A DNA stretch of 64,000 nucleotides from Verrucomicrobiota bacterium (GCA_014860005.1 JACZKP010000172.1:62001-126000), one strand, 5' to 3'; numbered from the stretch's first letter, positions 1 through 8,882 are shown. Notes: generated from the sequence alone by a model not told the origin. A program made the numbers and translations.

Positions 1-614
1 CGTTCGGACAACGTGCTCAGGATGTTGGTTAGTTCGTAGCGGTGGGCCAGACGATGATCGCTCGCGGCACGGTATTGCGAGCGGCCCAGGGCCTCGTAGT
101 ATTTCAAGTCGGGAAACCCCTTCTTCTCGGCGCGCACACGAATGCGCTCGGGAAACACACCGGATAGAAAAAGCGATTGGTTGCCGATATGCACGCGAAT
201 GTGAAAGCTCGTCCGGTCGTCGGCGGTTTGCAGCGCCGCCAGCATCTCAAAAAAGTAATCCAGCGGATTCGGTTGGCCTGGCACAACGCACCGGGCGCGT
301 TCGGTGCGCGCAAACTCCGCGAGCAGTTCCGCCACGTAATCCGCCACCGCGCGGTCGCGGATGTCTGATCGCAGGAACACATGCCGCACCAGCACGTAGA
401 AATAGAAGTGCGTGGAGACGCGCAGGCAGCCGCGCCGTTCCAGCAGCGCGTGCAACAGTGCCTCGTCGTCAAGAATCAGGTCGCGTGAATCTTCGTCGGC
501 CAGCAGACTGACCAGACACTCGGCGTTGCCCAGCTTGGCGCCGAGCACCGACACGATGAAGTCAATGTCCTCTGCGGCAAACTGCACGCGGCAGTTGGGT
601 TGAATCATTTTCAT
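1..614 (-). CDS. Unknown protein, 3' end outside the window
   Basis: An open frame on the minus strand runs from ATG at 614 (MKMIQPN...) to the window edge without a stop, so at least 204 residues are encoded and the C-terminus is missing. A second in-frame ATG lies at 608. The visible protein is acidic and soluble, has no signal peptide or membrane helix, and I recognise no family. It contains alternating hydrophobic/charged stretches such as FHIRVHIGNQSLFLSG that look like ordinary alpha/beta folding. The frame avoids stops throughout and codon use matches the rest of the window, which supports a real gene. It is transcribed away from the rhomboid gene, with a 355-bp gap between them. Confidence 0.7.
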   Translation of the reverse strand, partial: MKMIQPNCRVQFAAEDIDFIVSVLGAKLGNAECLVSLLADEDSRDLILDDEALLHALLERRGCLRVSTHFYFYVLVRHVFLRSDIRDRAVADYVAELLAEFARTERARCVVPGQPNPLDYFFEMLAALQTADDRTSFHIRVHIGNQSLFLSGVFPERIRVRAEKKGFPDLKYYEALGRSQYRAASDHRLAHRYELTNILSTLSE

Positions 615-797
615 GGTCGCAAATGATCATCGTTTCGACGTCAAAGCCCCGCACTGATTCAGGCGTTAGGCTTTGCCGTACTATGCTGTCGGTTCCAGTG
701 GAAAGCAAAATTGATTCCAGCTACGGGAGCAATGTCTGAGCCTGGGCAGAGAATTCGCCCAACCAAATTTCGCGCCTTGAAGCCCTGAATCGCAATT

Positions 798-870
798 GGA
801 GCGCCGGTCTCCCGACCCGGCGTGTTGGCAGGCAAACGCAGGTTCACGCCGGGTCGGAGACCGGCGCTCC
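798..870. repeat. Long inverted repeat in the 615-969 intergenic gap
   Basis: The arms 798-824 and 845-870 are reverse complements apart from one bulged base. The core is GCGCCGGTCTCC plus GACCCGGCG, and the loop is 20 bp. It is one of several unrelated palindrome families in this window and is probably a dispersed intergenic element. It could also act as a bidirectional terminator, but no T-run follows either arm. The rest of the gap shows no further structure that I can name. Confidence 0.75.
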
Positions 871-969
871 GGTTCATGGTGAGGTGATCGGAGAAGCGGG
901 CAATGATGCTTCCCGCAAACGAACTGCTGGACAGTTATGCCCAGACTGTAGAATAAGTGACCAGCGCAA

Positions 970-1863
970 ATGCAATTGAACTCCCAACAACCGAACCTCG
1001 AACCCGTCGCGCGCATCCCCGCACGCACGAAGCGTCAAGCGATGGATTGGGGGTTGGTGCTCGCCAGTCAGGGCATCGAACCGGTGATTGAACAAATGGA
1101 GGATGGACGCTGGACGCTGGTGGTGGCCTCGGAGGATTACGACAAGTCGGTCGCTGCCATCCGGACTTATCGAGTCGAGAATCTCGGCTGGCCGTGGCGC
1201 AAACCCATCTTCAAGACGCACACAATCTTTGATTGGGGCGGCGCCGCGTGGGTCTTGTTGACGTTTGCGTTCTACTGGTTGAGCGACCGGAGCGCGGCCC
1301 TGCGCAACGCGGGTATCATGGACGGCACGGCAACCGCCGACGGCGAATGGTGGCGTTTGTTCACCGCAACCTTCCTGCACGGCGATCTCGCGCATCTGGC
1401 GGCGAACGCTGTGTTCGGTTTCATTCTGATCGGTCTGGCCATGGGACGCTACGGAACGGGCGTGGGATTGTTGGCGGCATTTCTGGCTGGCGCGGGCGGA
1501 AACGTGCTGTCCTGGCTGGTGCGCGGCGATGACTTTCGCGGCCTGGGTGCGTCGGGCGTGGTCATGGGCGCACTGGGATTGCTGGCCGCGCAATCGGTTG
1601 CCCTGCTCCGCCGTAATCCCAACGCGCTGAGAATTGCTCTTGGCGGTGTGGCTGGTGGCTTGATGCTGTTCGCACTCCTGGGCATGACGCCGGGCACGGA
1701 CATCATGGCACACTTTGGCGGGTTCATCTCGGGATTGGTTTTGGGCGTGTTGCTGACGCTGACCGGAGAATGGACAACCCGCCCGGCCGTCAATTTCCTG
1801 GCCGGCTTCATTTTCACCGCACTCGTGATCTGGACCTGGGCGCTGGCGCTCGGAACCATGTGA
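970..1863 (+). CDS. Rhomboid family intramembrane serine protease
   Basis: This 297-residue membrane protein should cleave substrates inside the cytoplasmic membrane. The first ~85 residues form a soluble domain resembling the GlpG N-terminal domain. A six-helix rhomboid core follows: helix 2 has WWRLFTATFLHGDLAHLAAN with H142 and N146, the catalytic serine lies in GLGASG (Ser195), and the catalytic histidine in AHFGG (His248). All members of the Ser/His dyad and the oxyanion Asn/His are therefore present. The ATG at 970 gives a normal length. The gene stands alone and is followed closely by a C39-like peptidase gene, but nothing in the sequence identifies its substrate. A long minus-strand open frame opposite it is a GC-rich shadow. 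Confidence 0.93.
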   Translation: MQLNSQQPNLEPVARIPARTKRQAMDWGLVLASQGIEPVIEQMEDGRWTLVVASEDYDKSVAAIRTYRVENLGWPWRKPIFKTHTIFDWGGAAWVLLTFAFYWLSDRSAALRNAGIMDGTATADGEWWRLFTATFLHGDLAHLAANAVFGFILIGLAMGRYGTGVGLLAAFLAGAGGNVLSWLVRGDDFRGLGASGVVMGALGLLAAQSVALLRRNPNALRIALGGVAGGLMLFALLGMTPGTDIMAHFGGFISGLVLGVLLTLTGEWTTRPAVNFLAGFIFTALVIWTWALALGTM

Positions 1864-1915
1864 CACCGGTTTGAACTGGCAAGACGCGCAGGCAGTTGAC
1901 ATCATCCGCGCTGTG

Positions 1916-3064
1916 ATGCGCTCGTTCATGTTCAGCCTTCAGCCTGCGCGGCTACACCTACGTTCCGCTGGCTTCGGGCTGGTGGCGTGCGGTTTTCTTT
2001 CAATGAATGTTTCCGGTAAAACCTTCGAGGCCCGCGGCCAGCAATTCACCGCGTTCAAATCGTTTGGCACATTCAAGAAATCGCCAGGGAAGCAACCGGG
2101 CGAGATCATTCTGACTTCACGCGAGATTCACAGTCGCATTGCCTGGGATGAACTGATTGCTTCGTGGAACGTGGAAATGCCCGCCAGCGCCTATCTCAAG
2201 ATCGAGGCCCGCGCAATTTATCCGAATCACACAACCAAGTGGTACGTTTTTGGGCTGTGGTCCGGTGATCCCGCACGGCATCCACGCGAGAGCGTGCGCC
2301 GACAGAAGGACGCCGACGGCAACGTGGACACCGACACGCTGATTCTGCATGCACCCACGAAACGTTTCCAAATTCGGCTGACGCTGGGAGGCGCAGGCCG
2401 GGAAAGGCCCAAGTTGAAATTCCTGGGCCTTTCGCTGACGGACACCACAGCCACCCCGGAGTTGCTGCCGGCGAATCGGGCGGCCTGGGGAAGAACCCTG
2501 GACGTGCCCGAACGTTCGCAGATGGCTTACGAAAACGGCGGCGTGTTGTGCAGCCCCACAACCGTCTCCATGATGCTGGCGCACTGGAGCCGGGTCTTGA
2601 AGCGTCCAAGCCTGGATCATGACGTGCCGGAAATCGTGACCGGGGTTCACGATCCAAAATGGGGCGGCACGGGCAACTGGGTTTTCAACACCGCCTACGC
2701 GGGCGCGCTGCCCGGCATGCGCGCTTACACCGCGCGCCTCACCGACGTGGCGGAATTGGAGGATTGGATTGCGCGCGGCATCCCGGTGGGATTGTCGCTC
2801 TGCTACAACCGCCTCCGGGGAAAGGGTCGCGAACCCAGCGGCCATCTGGTGGTATGTGTTGGTTTCACCGCCACCGGCGACGTCATTGTCAACGATCCCG
2901 GCACCAGCAAGAACGTCCGCAAAGTGTTCCCGCGAGCGAATCTGGTGGATGCGTGGGCGCACTCGAAGAATGCGGCCTATTTCATTTATCCGGAAACAGT
3001 CAGACTGCCCACGGATCGTTTCGGCCATTGGGAATCGGCAAAGGCGAAGCCGGTTCTGAAGTAA
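1916..3064 (+). CDS. Secreted C39-like cysteine peptidase family protein
   Basis: From ATG 1916 the product has 382 residues. An earlier in-frame TTG at 1871 exists, but the ATG places a hydrophobic secretion segment (RSAGFGLVACGFLSMNVSG) near the N-terminus. An N-terminal beta-rich region of ~180 residues precedes a papain-like C39 fold. The putative nucleophile is in GGVLCSPTTVSMML (Cys212), the histidine in SGHLVVCVGF (His310), and an Asn/Asp pair in VIVNDPGT (326-327). These three motifs occur in the order expected for Peptidase_C39_2 proteins. It is probably exported to the periplasm or surface. The substrate is unknown, and it is not linked to a bacteriocin exporter. Confidence 0.8.
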   Translation: MRSFMFSLQPARLHLRSAGFGLVACGFLSMNVSGKTFEARGQQFTAFKSFGTFKKSPGKQPGEIILTSREIHSRIAWDELIASWNVEMPASAYLKIEARAIYPNHTTKWYVFGLWSGDPARHPRESVRRQKDADGNVDTDTLILHAPTKRFQIRLTLGGAGRERPKLKFLGLSLTDTTATPELLPANRAAWGRTLDVPERSQMAYENGGVLCSPTTVSMMLAHWSRVLKRPSLDHDVPEIVTGVHDPKWGGTGNWVFNTAYAGALPGMRAYTARLTDVAELEDWIARGIPVGLSLCYNRLRGKGREPSGHLVVCVGFTATGDVIVNDPGTSKNVRKVFPRANLVDAWAHSKNAAYFIYPETVRLPTDRFGHWESAKAKPVLK

Positions 3065-3214
3065 TTGGAACTCAAATAAAAACACATTCATTACCGTCCA
3101 CCTCCGCTTTGCTTCGCCCCGAACGGTTACTATCGTTAAACTCAAAGGCTGATGAACACATCAAGCAAAGGCTGGCTTGCGATTGAAGTTACAACATAGG
3201 AAAGAGCACCCAAT

Positions 3215-4342
3215 ATGATGCGCCGAATGAAAGCTGTGTTTGGAGCGAGCCTGACCTTGATGTCATGGAGCACGCTTTGGTGCCAGGCCCATTCCCAAGA
3301 CCTCATCACCTGCGGCTGGGATGAAGTCGCCGCGCTGCGGATTACGGGCACCAATGTGGTCACGTTGTGGACGTGGACGGCCACGAACAGCAATCTGCCG
3401 GAATGGAGCAAACCGTTGTTTGCCACCACCGACGAATGCAAGCCGTACCCGGGCGGAAAAGTGTTGGTCACGTCCTCCGGCGGACCGACGCTCAATGGCG
3501 CCGTTGCCCTGATCGTTCCACAGGCGTCGAGCGCCTCGAACGTGTTGTTCCATGCCCGCGCGCCCAATGCCCATTCGGCCGACCTGCTTCCGGGGAACAA
3601 GGTGGCCGTGGCGATGTCTTATCACCCCAACGGTAACCGCATGGCCGTCTTCGATCTCGCGCAGTCAGACGTGGAACTTTTGAGCGTGGATTTGTTTGGC
3701 GCCCACGGCGTCGTGTGGGATGAAGCGCGACAGGTGCTCTGGGGTTTGGCGGACACTTACATCCGCCAATACCGGTTGCAGGACTGGGAAACCAATCCGC
3801 AATTGCACCTGATTTCCACCACACCCCTGCCCGATATTGCGGGACACGATATGACTCCGGTGGCAAACACTCCGGAGCTGACCATCTCGACGGGCAGCCA
3901 CTGCTGGCTGTTCAACCGCGACACGCGCACGTTTGTAAAGCACCCATTGCTGGGGAACACCCCGAATGTAAAAAGCATCAGCACGCATCCGATCACGAGC
4001 GGCATCGTGTATGTTCAGGCGGACACAAGCTGGTGGACCGAGCGTTTGCGTTTTCTCGCACCGGAACAAACACTGCACTTCCCGGGGGCGCACTTTTACA
4101 AAGCACGATGGCTTCCACCCACCGCGCCGCAGCTTTCGATCTCACTGGCAAGCGCAAACACGGCGCTGATTTCGTGGCCGGCAGCCTGGACCGGATTCGA
4201 GCTTCAGCAAAACTCCGATCCCGACACGGCGACCTGGATTACGGTCGAAGAGGCGATGGAAGATGACGGCACGAACAAGTTTGTGATCATCAATCCGCCC
4301 ACGGGCCGGAGTTTCTATCGGTTGGTTAAATCGGCGCCCTGA
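3215..4342 (+). CDS. Secreted beta-propeller-like protein (DUF6528-like)
   Basis: The 375-residue product begins with MMRRMKAVFGASLTLMSW, a signal peptide, preceded by a purine-rich AGGAAAGAG ribosome-binding site. The body opens with LITCGWDEVAALRI and contains repeated W/G-rich strands (TLWTWTATN, GAHGVVWDE, VLWGLADTYIRQY) typical of a six-bladed propeller. I associate it with the DUF6528 family from memory. The last ~75 residues (from PQLSISLASANTALISWPA to SFYRLVKSAP) form a separate beta-sandwich tail ending in F-Y-R-L/V, a tail also seen on other secreted proteins in this window (for example 16885-17871). It probably acts outside the cell. No catalytic residues are evident and the function is not known. 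Confidence 0.7.
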   Translation: MMRRMKAVFGASLTLMSWSTLWCQAHSQDLITCGWDEVAALRITGTNVVTLWTWTATNSNLPEWSKPLFATTDECKPYPGGKVLVTSSGGPTLNGAVALIVPQASSASNVLFHARAPNAHSADLLPGNKVAVAMSYHPNGNRMAVFDLAQSDVELLSVDLFGAHGVVWDEARQVLWGLADTYIRQYRLQDWETNPQLHLISTTPLPDIAGHDMTPVANTPELTISTGSHCWLFNRDTRTFVKHPLLGNTPNVKSISTHPITSGIVYVQADTSWWTERLRFLAPEQTLHFPGAHFYKARWLPPTAPQLSISLASANTALISWPAAWTGFELQQNSDPDTATWITVEEAMEDDGTNKFVIINPPTGRSFYRLVKSAP

Positions 4343-4459
4343 GACGACAACTGCGGTATTCGTCACGCAGCAGCTAATCATCCAACCATCGGAGCGCAGC
4401 AAAGTTCATCGCCGCTTTGCTTTGCCCCGATGGATTGCGCTCGCTAAGCTCTGCGGCGG

Positions 4460-4549
4460 ATGAACAAAACAGGCACAGTCTATCTTGTCGGCGCCGGGCC
4501 GGGCGACGCGGGTTTGCTCACGCTGCGTGGGGCGGAAATGCCACAGTAA
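4460..4549 (+). pseudogene. Truncated duplicate of the 5' end of the cobA-hemD gene
   Basis: Positions 4460-4537 match the first 78 bp of the intact gene at 5083-5160 with four mismatches, including the start codon and the GAGPGD loop. After codon 26 the match stops and a short frame ends at TAA 4549, so a 29-residue peptide could be made. Upstream sequences of the two copies do not match. The hicB/hicA module lies exactly between this fragment and the intact gene, which suggests that the module inserted near codon 26 and left a long duplication of the target. Confidence 0.85.
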
Positions 4550-4624
4550 CTTCTGACACTGGCGCACGTATTACCGCCGGAATCGCCCTTTACCGAAAGC
4601 TCCCGGCAATTTAGATTGGCTGCC

Positions 4625-4843
4625 ATGAAAATGCTGAAAATTGTCGTTGAACGCCATGAAGACGGCTATGTCGCTTATCCACTCGGTTTGAAGGGCGTGG
4701 TCGTTGGGCAGGGCGACACTTACGAAGCTGCCTTGGCGGATTGTCAATCCGCCATCCGTTTTCACGTAGAGACTTTTGGTCCCGAGGTGCTGAGTGCCGA
4801 GCCCGTGGTACTGGATGCTTTTATCGCCGAGACTCATGCCTAA
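4625..4843 (+). CDS. hicB: HicB-family antitoxin
   Basis: This is a 72-residue protein from ATG 4625; the in-frame TTG at 4616 is a less likely start. It has the HicB partial RNase-H fold pattern: MKMLKIVVERHEDGYVAYPL followed by GDTYEAALADCQSAIRFHVE. HicB proteins bind and neutralise the mRNA interferase HicA and usually repress their own promoter. Here hicB precedes the hicA remnant and overlaps it by 8 bp (ATGCCTAA). No clear C-terminal DNA-binding domain (helix-turn-helix or ribbon-helix-helix) is present, so autoregulation is doubtful. Because the partner toxin is frameshifted, this is probably an orphan antitoxin. Confidence 0.8.
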   Translation: MKMLKIVVERHEDGYVAYPLGLKGVVVGQGDTYEAALADCQSAIRFHVETFGPEVLSAEPVVLDAFIAETHA

Positions 4844-5058
4844 GTTTCCCGTTGACGCGCCCATGCACTCGCGACGTTGGGGTTTCGGATTGTAAACGAG
4901 CGCGAACACATCGCTTTGATCCGCGACAATCTCGACGGCACGAAAACGCCGCTCAACATGCCCAACCATCCTCACCTGAAATCCTCCACCTGCGCACCAT
5001 CTGCACCCAATCCGGCATTTCCCGCGAAGCATTTCTGCGCGCCTACGAGCAAAGCTAA
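4836..5058 (+). pseudogene. hicA: Frameshifted HicA-type mRNA interferase toxin
   Basis: Reading three frames in turn gives a HicA-like protein: MPKFPVDAP from ATG 4836, then ALATLGFRIVNERE...HIALIRDN and TPLNMPNHPHLKSST in another frame, then LRTICTQSGISREAFLRAYE to TAA 5058. The conserved catalytic His context (xHxILR-like, here EHIALIR) and the PNH-x-L-K motif are recognisable. There is one frameshift near 4866 and another near 4990, and a few residues appear to be lost around the histidine. The intact reading would be ~75 residues, the normal HicA size. The toxin should therefore be inactive unless these are sequencing errors. Confidence 0.78.
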
Positions 5059-5082
5059 AGTAAACCACCCGCACTCGAACTG

Positions 5083-6615
5083 ATGAACAAAACAGGCACA
5101 GTCTATCTTGTCGGGGCCGGGCCGGGTGACGCGAGTTTGCTCACGTTGCGTGGGGCGGAATTGCTGCGCCGCGCCGACGTGGTGATTTACGACGTGCTGG
5201 TGAATCCGGAGTTGCTGCGCTTCGCGCCGTCAACCGCGGAATTGATTTCGCGTGGCAGTCGCGCCACGGATACCGCGTTATCCCAGGAACAAATCAATGC
5301 CTTGATGATCGCGAAGGCGCGCGAGGGTAAATGCGTCGTGCGGCTCAAGGGCGGCGATCCTTACGTCTTCGGTCGTGGCGGGGAGGAAGCCGAGGCGCTG
5401 GCCGCGGCGCACGTGCCGTTTGAGGTGGTGCCCGGAGTGTCGTCCATCGTGGCGGCACCGAACTACGCGGGCATCCCGCTCACCCATCGTGAGCATTGTT
5501 CCAGCTTCACCGTGATGACCGGTCACGAAGGCGCGAGCGGAGAGGAATGCCATTTCGATTTGGATCAGATTGCACGGATTCCCGGCACGAAGATTATTCT
5601 CATGGGCCTGAAGAAGCTGGGAGAGTTGACGGAAGGGTTGATCGCCCGCGGCATGTCGCCCGAAACCCCGGTGGCCATCGTGCGCTGGGGCACCACGGGC
5701 CGGCAGCAATCCGTTGACGGGACGCTGGCAACCATTGCCAGTCGTGCTTCGGATCTGGAACTGACGCCGCCCGCGCTGACGGTCATTGGGGACGTGGTGA
5801 AGTTGCGCAAGAAACTGAACTGGTTCGAGCGCCGCCCGCTATTCGGCCAGCGAGTTGTGGTGACGCGCGCACGCGGGCAGGCCGCGGAGTTCAGCAACCG
5901 CCTCACCGAACTGGGCGCGGAAGTTCTGGAAATCCCGTGCATCAAGATCGCGCCGCCCGCCAACCTGCATCTGCTCGGCGATGCGCTCTTGGAACTCAAC
6001 TCCTACGACTGGCTGGTGTTCACCAGCGCGAACGGCGTCACCGCGTTCTTTGATTATTTCTACAAAGCGTTCAAGGATACGCGCGACATCGGCGGGGTGC
6101 GCATCGCGGCGGTGGGACCGGGCACGGCGGCCAAATTGCGCGAGCTGCATTTGCAGGTGGACTTGATGCCGGAAGAAGCCATCGGAAAGAAGATCGCCAA
6201 GTCGTTCTCTCAATACGAAAGCATTGAGAATCTGAAAATCTGTCTGCTGCGGGCACAGGTGGCGAATCCCGACCTGCCCCAGGCACTCGAAGAACTTGGC
6301 GCCATCGTGGATGACATTCCCTGCTATCAAACGGTGGCGGAAACCGAGGATGCCAGCGGGGATGCGCTGAGACTGCACGCTCAGGGCGCGGACTGGATCA
6401 CCTTCACCAGCGGCTCGACGGTGGAACATTTCCACGCGCGCTTCGATTTGCCGGCGTTGTTGAAACAATTCCCACAAGCACGCCTCGCCTCCATTGGGCC
6501 GGAAACCAGCAAGGCCATCCAGGCATTGGGTCTGACCCCGGACGTTGAGGCAAAGCTGCACACCATCGAAGGATTGACGGCGTCACTGCTCAAGGCGAAA
6601 GGAAAAAAGAAGTGA
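5083..6615 (+). CDS. cobA-hemD: Fused uroporphyrinogen-III C-methyltransferase / uroporphyrinogen-III synthase
   Basis: The 510-residue product combines two tetrapyrrole enzymes. Residues 1-245 are SUMT (CobA), with the SAM-binding loop LVGAGPGDASLL (9-20), the VVRLKGGDPYVFGRGGEE motif (85-102) and VVPGVSS. They convert uroporphyrinogen III to precorrin-2. Residues ~253-505 are HemD (LFGQRVVVTRARG..., YDWLVFTSANGV), which cyclises hydroxymethylbilane to uroporphyrinogen III. The fusion feeds siroheme or cobalamin synthesis and is known in several phyla. The ATG at 5083 is supported by duplication of the same start at 4460. The gene sits directly behind a decayed hicBA module, so its original promoter now lies upstream of the truncated copy. 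Confidence 0.95.
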   Translation: MNKTGTVYLVGAGPGDASLLTLRGAELLRRADVVIYDVLVNPELLRFAPSTAELISRGSRATDTALSQEQINALMIAKAREGKCVVRLKGGDPYVFGRGGEEAEALAAAHVPFEVVPGVSSIVAAPNYAGIPLTHREHCSSFTVMTGHEGASGEECHFDLDQIARIPGTKIILMGLKKLGELTEGLIARGMSPETPVAIVRWGTTGRQQSVDGTLATIASRASDLELTPPALTVIGDVVKLRKKLNWFERRPLFGQRVVVTRARGQAAEFSNRLTELGAEVLEIPCIKIAPPANLHLLGDALLELNSYDWLVFTSANGVTAFFDYFYKAFKDTRDIGGVRIAAVGPGTAAKLRELHLQVDLMPEEAIGKKIAKSFSQYESIENLKICLLRAQVANPDLPQALEELGAIVDDIPCYQTVAETEDASGDALRLHAQGADWITFTSGSTVEHFHARFDLPALLKQFPQARLASIGPETSKAIQALGLTPDVEAKLHTIEGLTASLLKAKGKKK

Positions 6616-6652
6616 TTTGCGCCGGCTCGTCGCTGTGCTGTTGCGCACGCGC

Positions 6653-7681
6653 TCAAGGCCGCGCTGAAATCTCCAGCATCCGCTCAATCGGCAGGCGGGC
6701 GCGTTGCAGAATGTGCTCGGGCAGTTCAATGCGCGGCGCGAGGTTCTTCATGCAGTCGCGCACTTTTTCAAGCGTGTTCAGCTTCATGAATTTGCACTCG
6801 CTGCATCGGCAGTTGTCCGTGGGCAGGCGCAGCACGTCGAAGGTCGGAGCACAGAGGAATTTCTTGCCCGGACACTCCTTCTGCATGCGATGAATGATGC
6901 CGGACTCGGTCACAATCACGAACTGCTTCGCCGGGCTGCTCTTGCAGTAGGTAATCATCTTCTCCGTCGAGCACACCGCGTCTGCGAGGTCGCGCACCTC
7001 ACGCAGGCTTTCCGGATGCACCACGACTTTCGCGTCCGGGAATTGCGCGCGCATCCGCAGCAGGCTGTCGCGACGGAACTCGACGTGCGCGTAACAGTTG
7101 CCCTTCCATAGCGTCATGGGGCGACCGGTTTGTTCCATCACCCACGCGCCAAGGTTCTCGTCCGGCACGAACAACAGGTCCTTGTCCTTGGTCGCCGCCT
7201 CCACAATTTTCACTGCGTTGCCGCTGGTGCAAATCACGTCGCTTAACGCCTTCACCGCGGCGCTGCAATTGATGTAGGTGACGGTGTAGAAATTGGGATT
7301 GGTTTTCTGCAACGCGGCCAACTGGTCGGCGGGACAGCTTTCCTCCAGAGAACACCCGGCATCCTTGTCCGGCAACACGACGATCTTGTCGGGATTCAAA
7401 ATCTTTGCGGTCTCCGCCATGAAATGCACCCCGCAGAAAACAATCACATCCGCGGGGGTGGCCGCCGCCTGTTGCGAGAGACCGAGCGAGTCCCCGACGT
7501 AATCGGCGAGGTCCTGGATTTCCGGGACCTGATAGTTGTGCGCGAGAATGACCGCGTTCAACTGTTTCTTCAGGGCGAAAATCTCGCGGGCCAGCGGCTC
7601 GACCTCCGAGCGCGGCATTGGCCGGCGCACGGGGAACCGATCCACACCGGTTGGTTGAATTTCCGTCACGTTAATCATCAT
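6653..7681 (-). CDS. nadA: Quinolinate synthase
   Basis: NadA condenses iminoaspartate with dihydroxyacetone phosphate to quinolinate in NAD biosynthesis and needs a [4Fe-4S] cluster. The 342 residues show the family signature ILAHNYQVPEIQDLADYVGDS and repeated-domain motifs. The three expected cluster cysteines are in VFCGVHFMAETA, VICTSGNA and the C-terminal CSECKFMKLN segment. Two adjacent ATG codons (7681, 7678) make the exact start ambiguous by one residue. It converges on cobA-hemD with a 37-bp gap. nadB and nadC are not in the window. Confidence 0.97.
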   Translation of the reverse strand: MMINVTEIQPTGVDRFPVRRPMPRSEVEPLAREIFALKKQLNAVILAHNYQVPEIQDLADYVGDSLGLSQQAAATPADVIVFCGVHFMAETAKILNPDKIVVLPDKDAGCSLEESCPADQLAALQKTNPNFYTVTYINCSAAVKALSDVICTSGNAVKIVEAATKDKDLLFVPDENLGAWVMEQTGRPMTLWKGNCYAHVEFRRDSLLRMRAQFPDAKVVVHPESLREVRDLADAVCSTEKMITYCKSSPAKQFVIVTESGIIHRMQKECPGKKFLCAPTFDVLRLPTDNCRCSECKFMKLNTLEKVRDCMKNLAPRIELPEHILQRARLPIERMLEISARP

Positions 7682-7757
7682 CGAAAGCTAACGTGCCCCG
7701 CGCGGGGCGTCAATTGACCTGACAGAGTTGGTGCGAACCGAATCGCGGGTCATCGCG

Positions 7758-8744
7758 TTACACCGTTGCCGCCGCGGCGTAGAACGCATCCAGATTCGCC
7801 AGCGGACTGGCGGGCGGCACATCGCAGCCGGAGGAAATCACAAAGTTGCGGTGGGTGCGCGTGGCCTTGAGCAGTTCGCTGGTTCGGTTCGCAACCGTTT
7901 CAGGGGTGCCTTGATGAAATACCGCCGTGGGATCGAGATTGCCGCAAAGCACCACATCGGGCGGCACTTTGCCCAAGGCCGCCATGATGTCCATGGGTGC
8001 GCCGAAGTGAAACGATTTGGTGCCGGATTCGAGCACGGCAGGCAGATGAACAAGTTTCGCGGCACAATTGTGCAGGATCAGCGTGAAGTTTTCGTCCGCG
8101 GCACCTTGCACGATGCGCCTCACGTAGGCGGCGGAGAACTCCGCCAGTCCGCGCGGCGAGAGCAAGCCGGCCGCCGGTTCGGCCATAATGATGCCATTCG
8201 CGCCCGCAGCCTTGAACGCCCGGGCGTAGGTGGTGAGAAACTCCGTGCTCTTCTCCAGAACCAAATGAATCAAATCCGGATCCGTTAGCGTTAGCCCGCA
8301 CGCTTCACTCAAGCCCACCAGACGGCCCGCGAGGGAAAACGGTCCAATGCAACCGGCCAGCACCAGCGGATTATCCTTCAGCCTGCTCAACCGGATCACG
8401 GTTTCGAGATAGACGCCAGTGCGCTTGTCGCCCGGCTGCGGCACCGCGAGGGATTTGGCCTGATCCAGGCTGGAAACCACGACGCCGATCGCCGTCGGGA
8501 TTTCATCGTCACTCATGAGAATTTCGCAGCCGAATGCCTCCGCCTCCGCGCTCAGGTCCATCGCGGACAAGACGACGGGCGTGTGATAGCGTTCGTGCAG
8601 CGCCACGGAGGCATCGAACTGTGCCTGGGGATTCGTGACTACCTCGCGCACCGTCGCGCCGGTCAGCGTGATGCCGGGATACACGGTAATCGGCATGGCC
8701 ACACGCGTGGTGGAATTCAGAACGAATTGATTGAACGAGTGCAT
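7758..8744 (-). CDS. Uroporphyrinogen-decarboxylase-fold methyltransferase (MtaA/CmuA-like)
   Basis: The 328 residues have the URO-D TIM-barrel pattern: GPFSLAGRL near 134-142, an MAEPAAG loop and CGNLDPTAV. An H-x-C pair (His225, Cys227 in LILHNCAAKL) and a later cysteine (Cys307 in SSGCDVPP) match the zinc site of MtaA/MtbA-type corrinoid:thiol methyltransferases rather than true HemE. I therefore call it a methyltransferase of the MtaA/CmuA group, probably zinc-dependent. The methyl donor is unknown and no corrinoid protein gene is nearby. It shares strand and a 76-bp spacing with nadA downstream, so the two may be co-transcribed. Confidence 0.85.
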   Translation of the reverse strand: MHSFNQFVLNSTTRVAMPITVYPGITLTGATVREVVTNPQAQFDASVALHERYHTPVVLSAMDLSAEAEAFGCEILMSDDEIPTAIGVVVSSLDQAKSLAVPQPGDKRTGVYLETVIRLSRLKDNPLVLAGCIGPFSLAGRLVGLSEACGLTLTDPDLIHLVLEKSTEFLTTYARAFKAAGANGIIMAEPAAGLLSPRGLAEFSAAYVRRIVQGAADENFTLILHNCAAKLVHLPAVLESGTKSFHFGAPMDIMAALGKVPPDVVLCGNLDPTAVFHQGTPETVANRTSELLKATRTHRNFVISSGCDVPPASPLANLDAFYAAAATV

Positions 8745-8802
8745 AAGTTGACTCCGCCGATGCTAGCGGTGCTTAACAGCCAGTAAAAAGAACCCCTTCC
8801 TT

Positions 8803-8882
8803 TGTAGGAGACGAGGTAACGAGTCTGCAATTCTCACGATTCCCTGGAGAGCTGCGAAAGACTCCTGACGTCGTCTCCTACA
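8803..8882. repeat. Inverted pair of the TGTAGGAGACGACGT repeat family
   Basis: The left arm 8803-8826 and right arm 8859-8882 are reverse complements with 3 mismatches in 24 bp, separated by 32 bp. The right arm, read on the minus strand, matches single copies at 10230-10253 and 32214-32237. The 298-bp gap 8745-9042 otherwise holds only the divergent promoters of the methyltransferase and GH5 genes, which I cannot locate precisely. Confidence 0.85.

Noticed and set aside
874..1929. Long minus-strand open frame (351 codons) opposite the rhomboid gene
   Set aside because: Its translation is rich in Gln/Arg/His with no domain pattern, and the plus strand carries a full rhomboid motif set; GC-rich codons give stop-free antisense frames.
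3095..4462. Weak similarity between 3100-3160 and 4408-4466 (CGCTTTGCTTCGCCCCGA and GATGAACA ends)
   Set aside because: Only the ends match well and the middle is ~60-65% alike by eye; it may be an old repeat pair, but I cannot support it without alignment.
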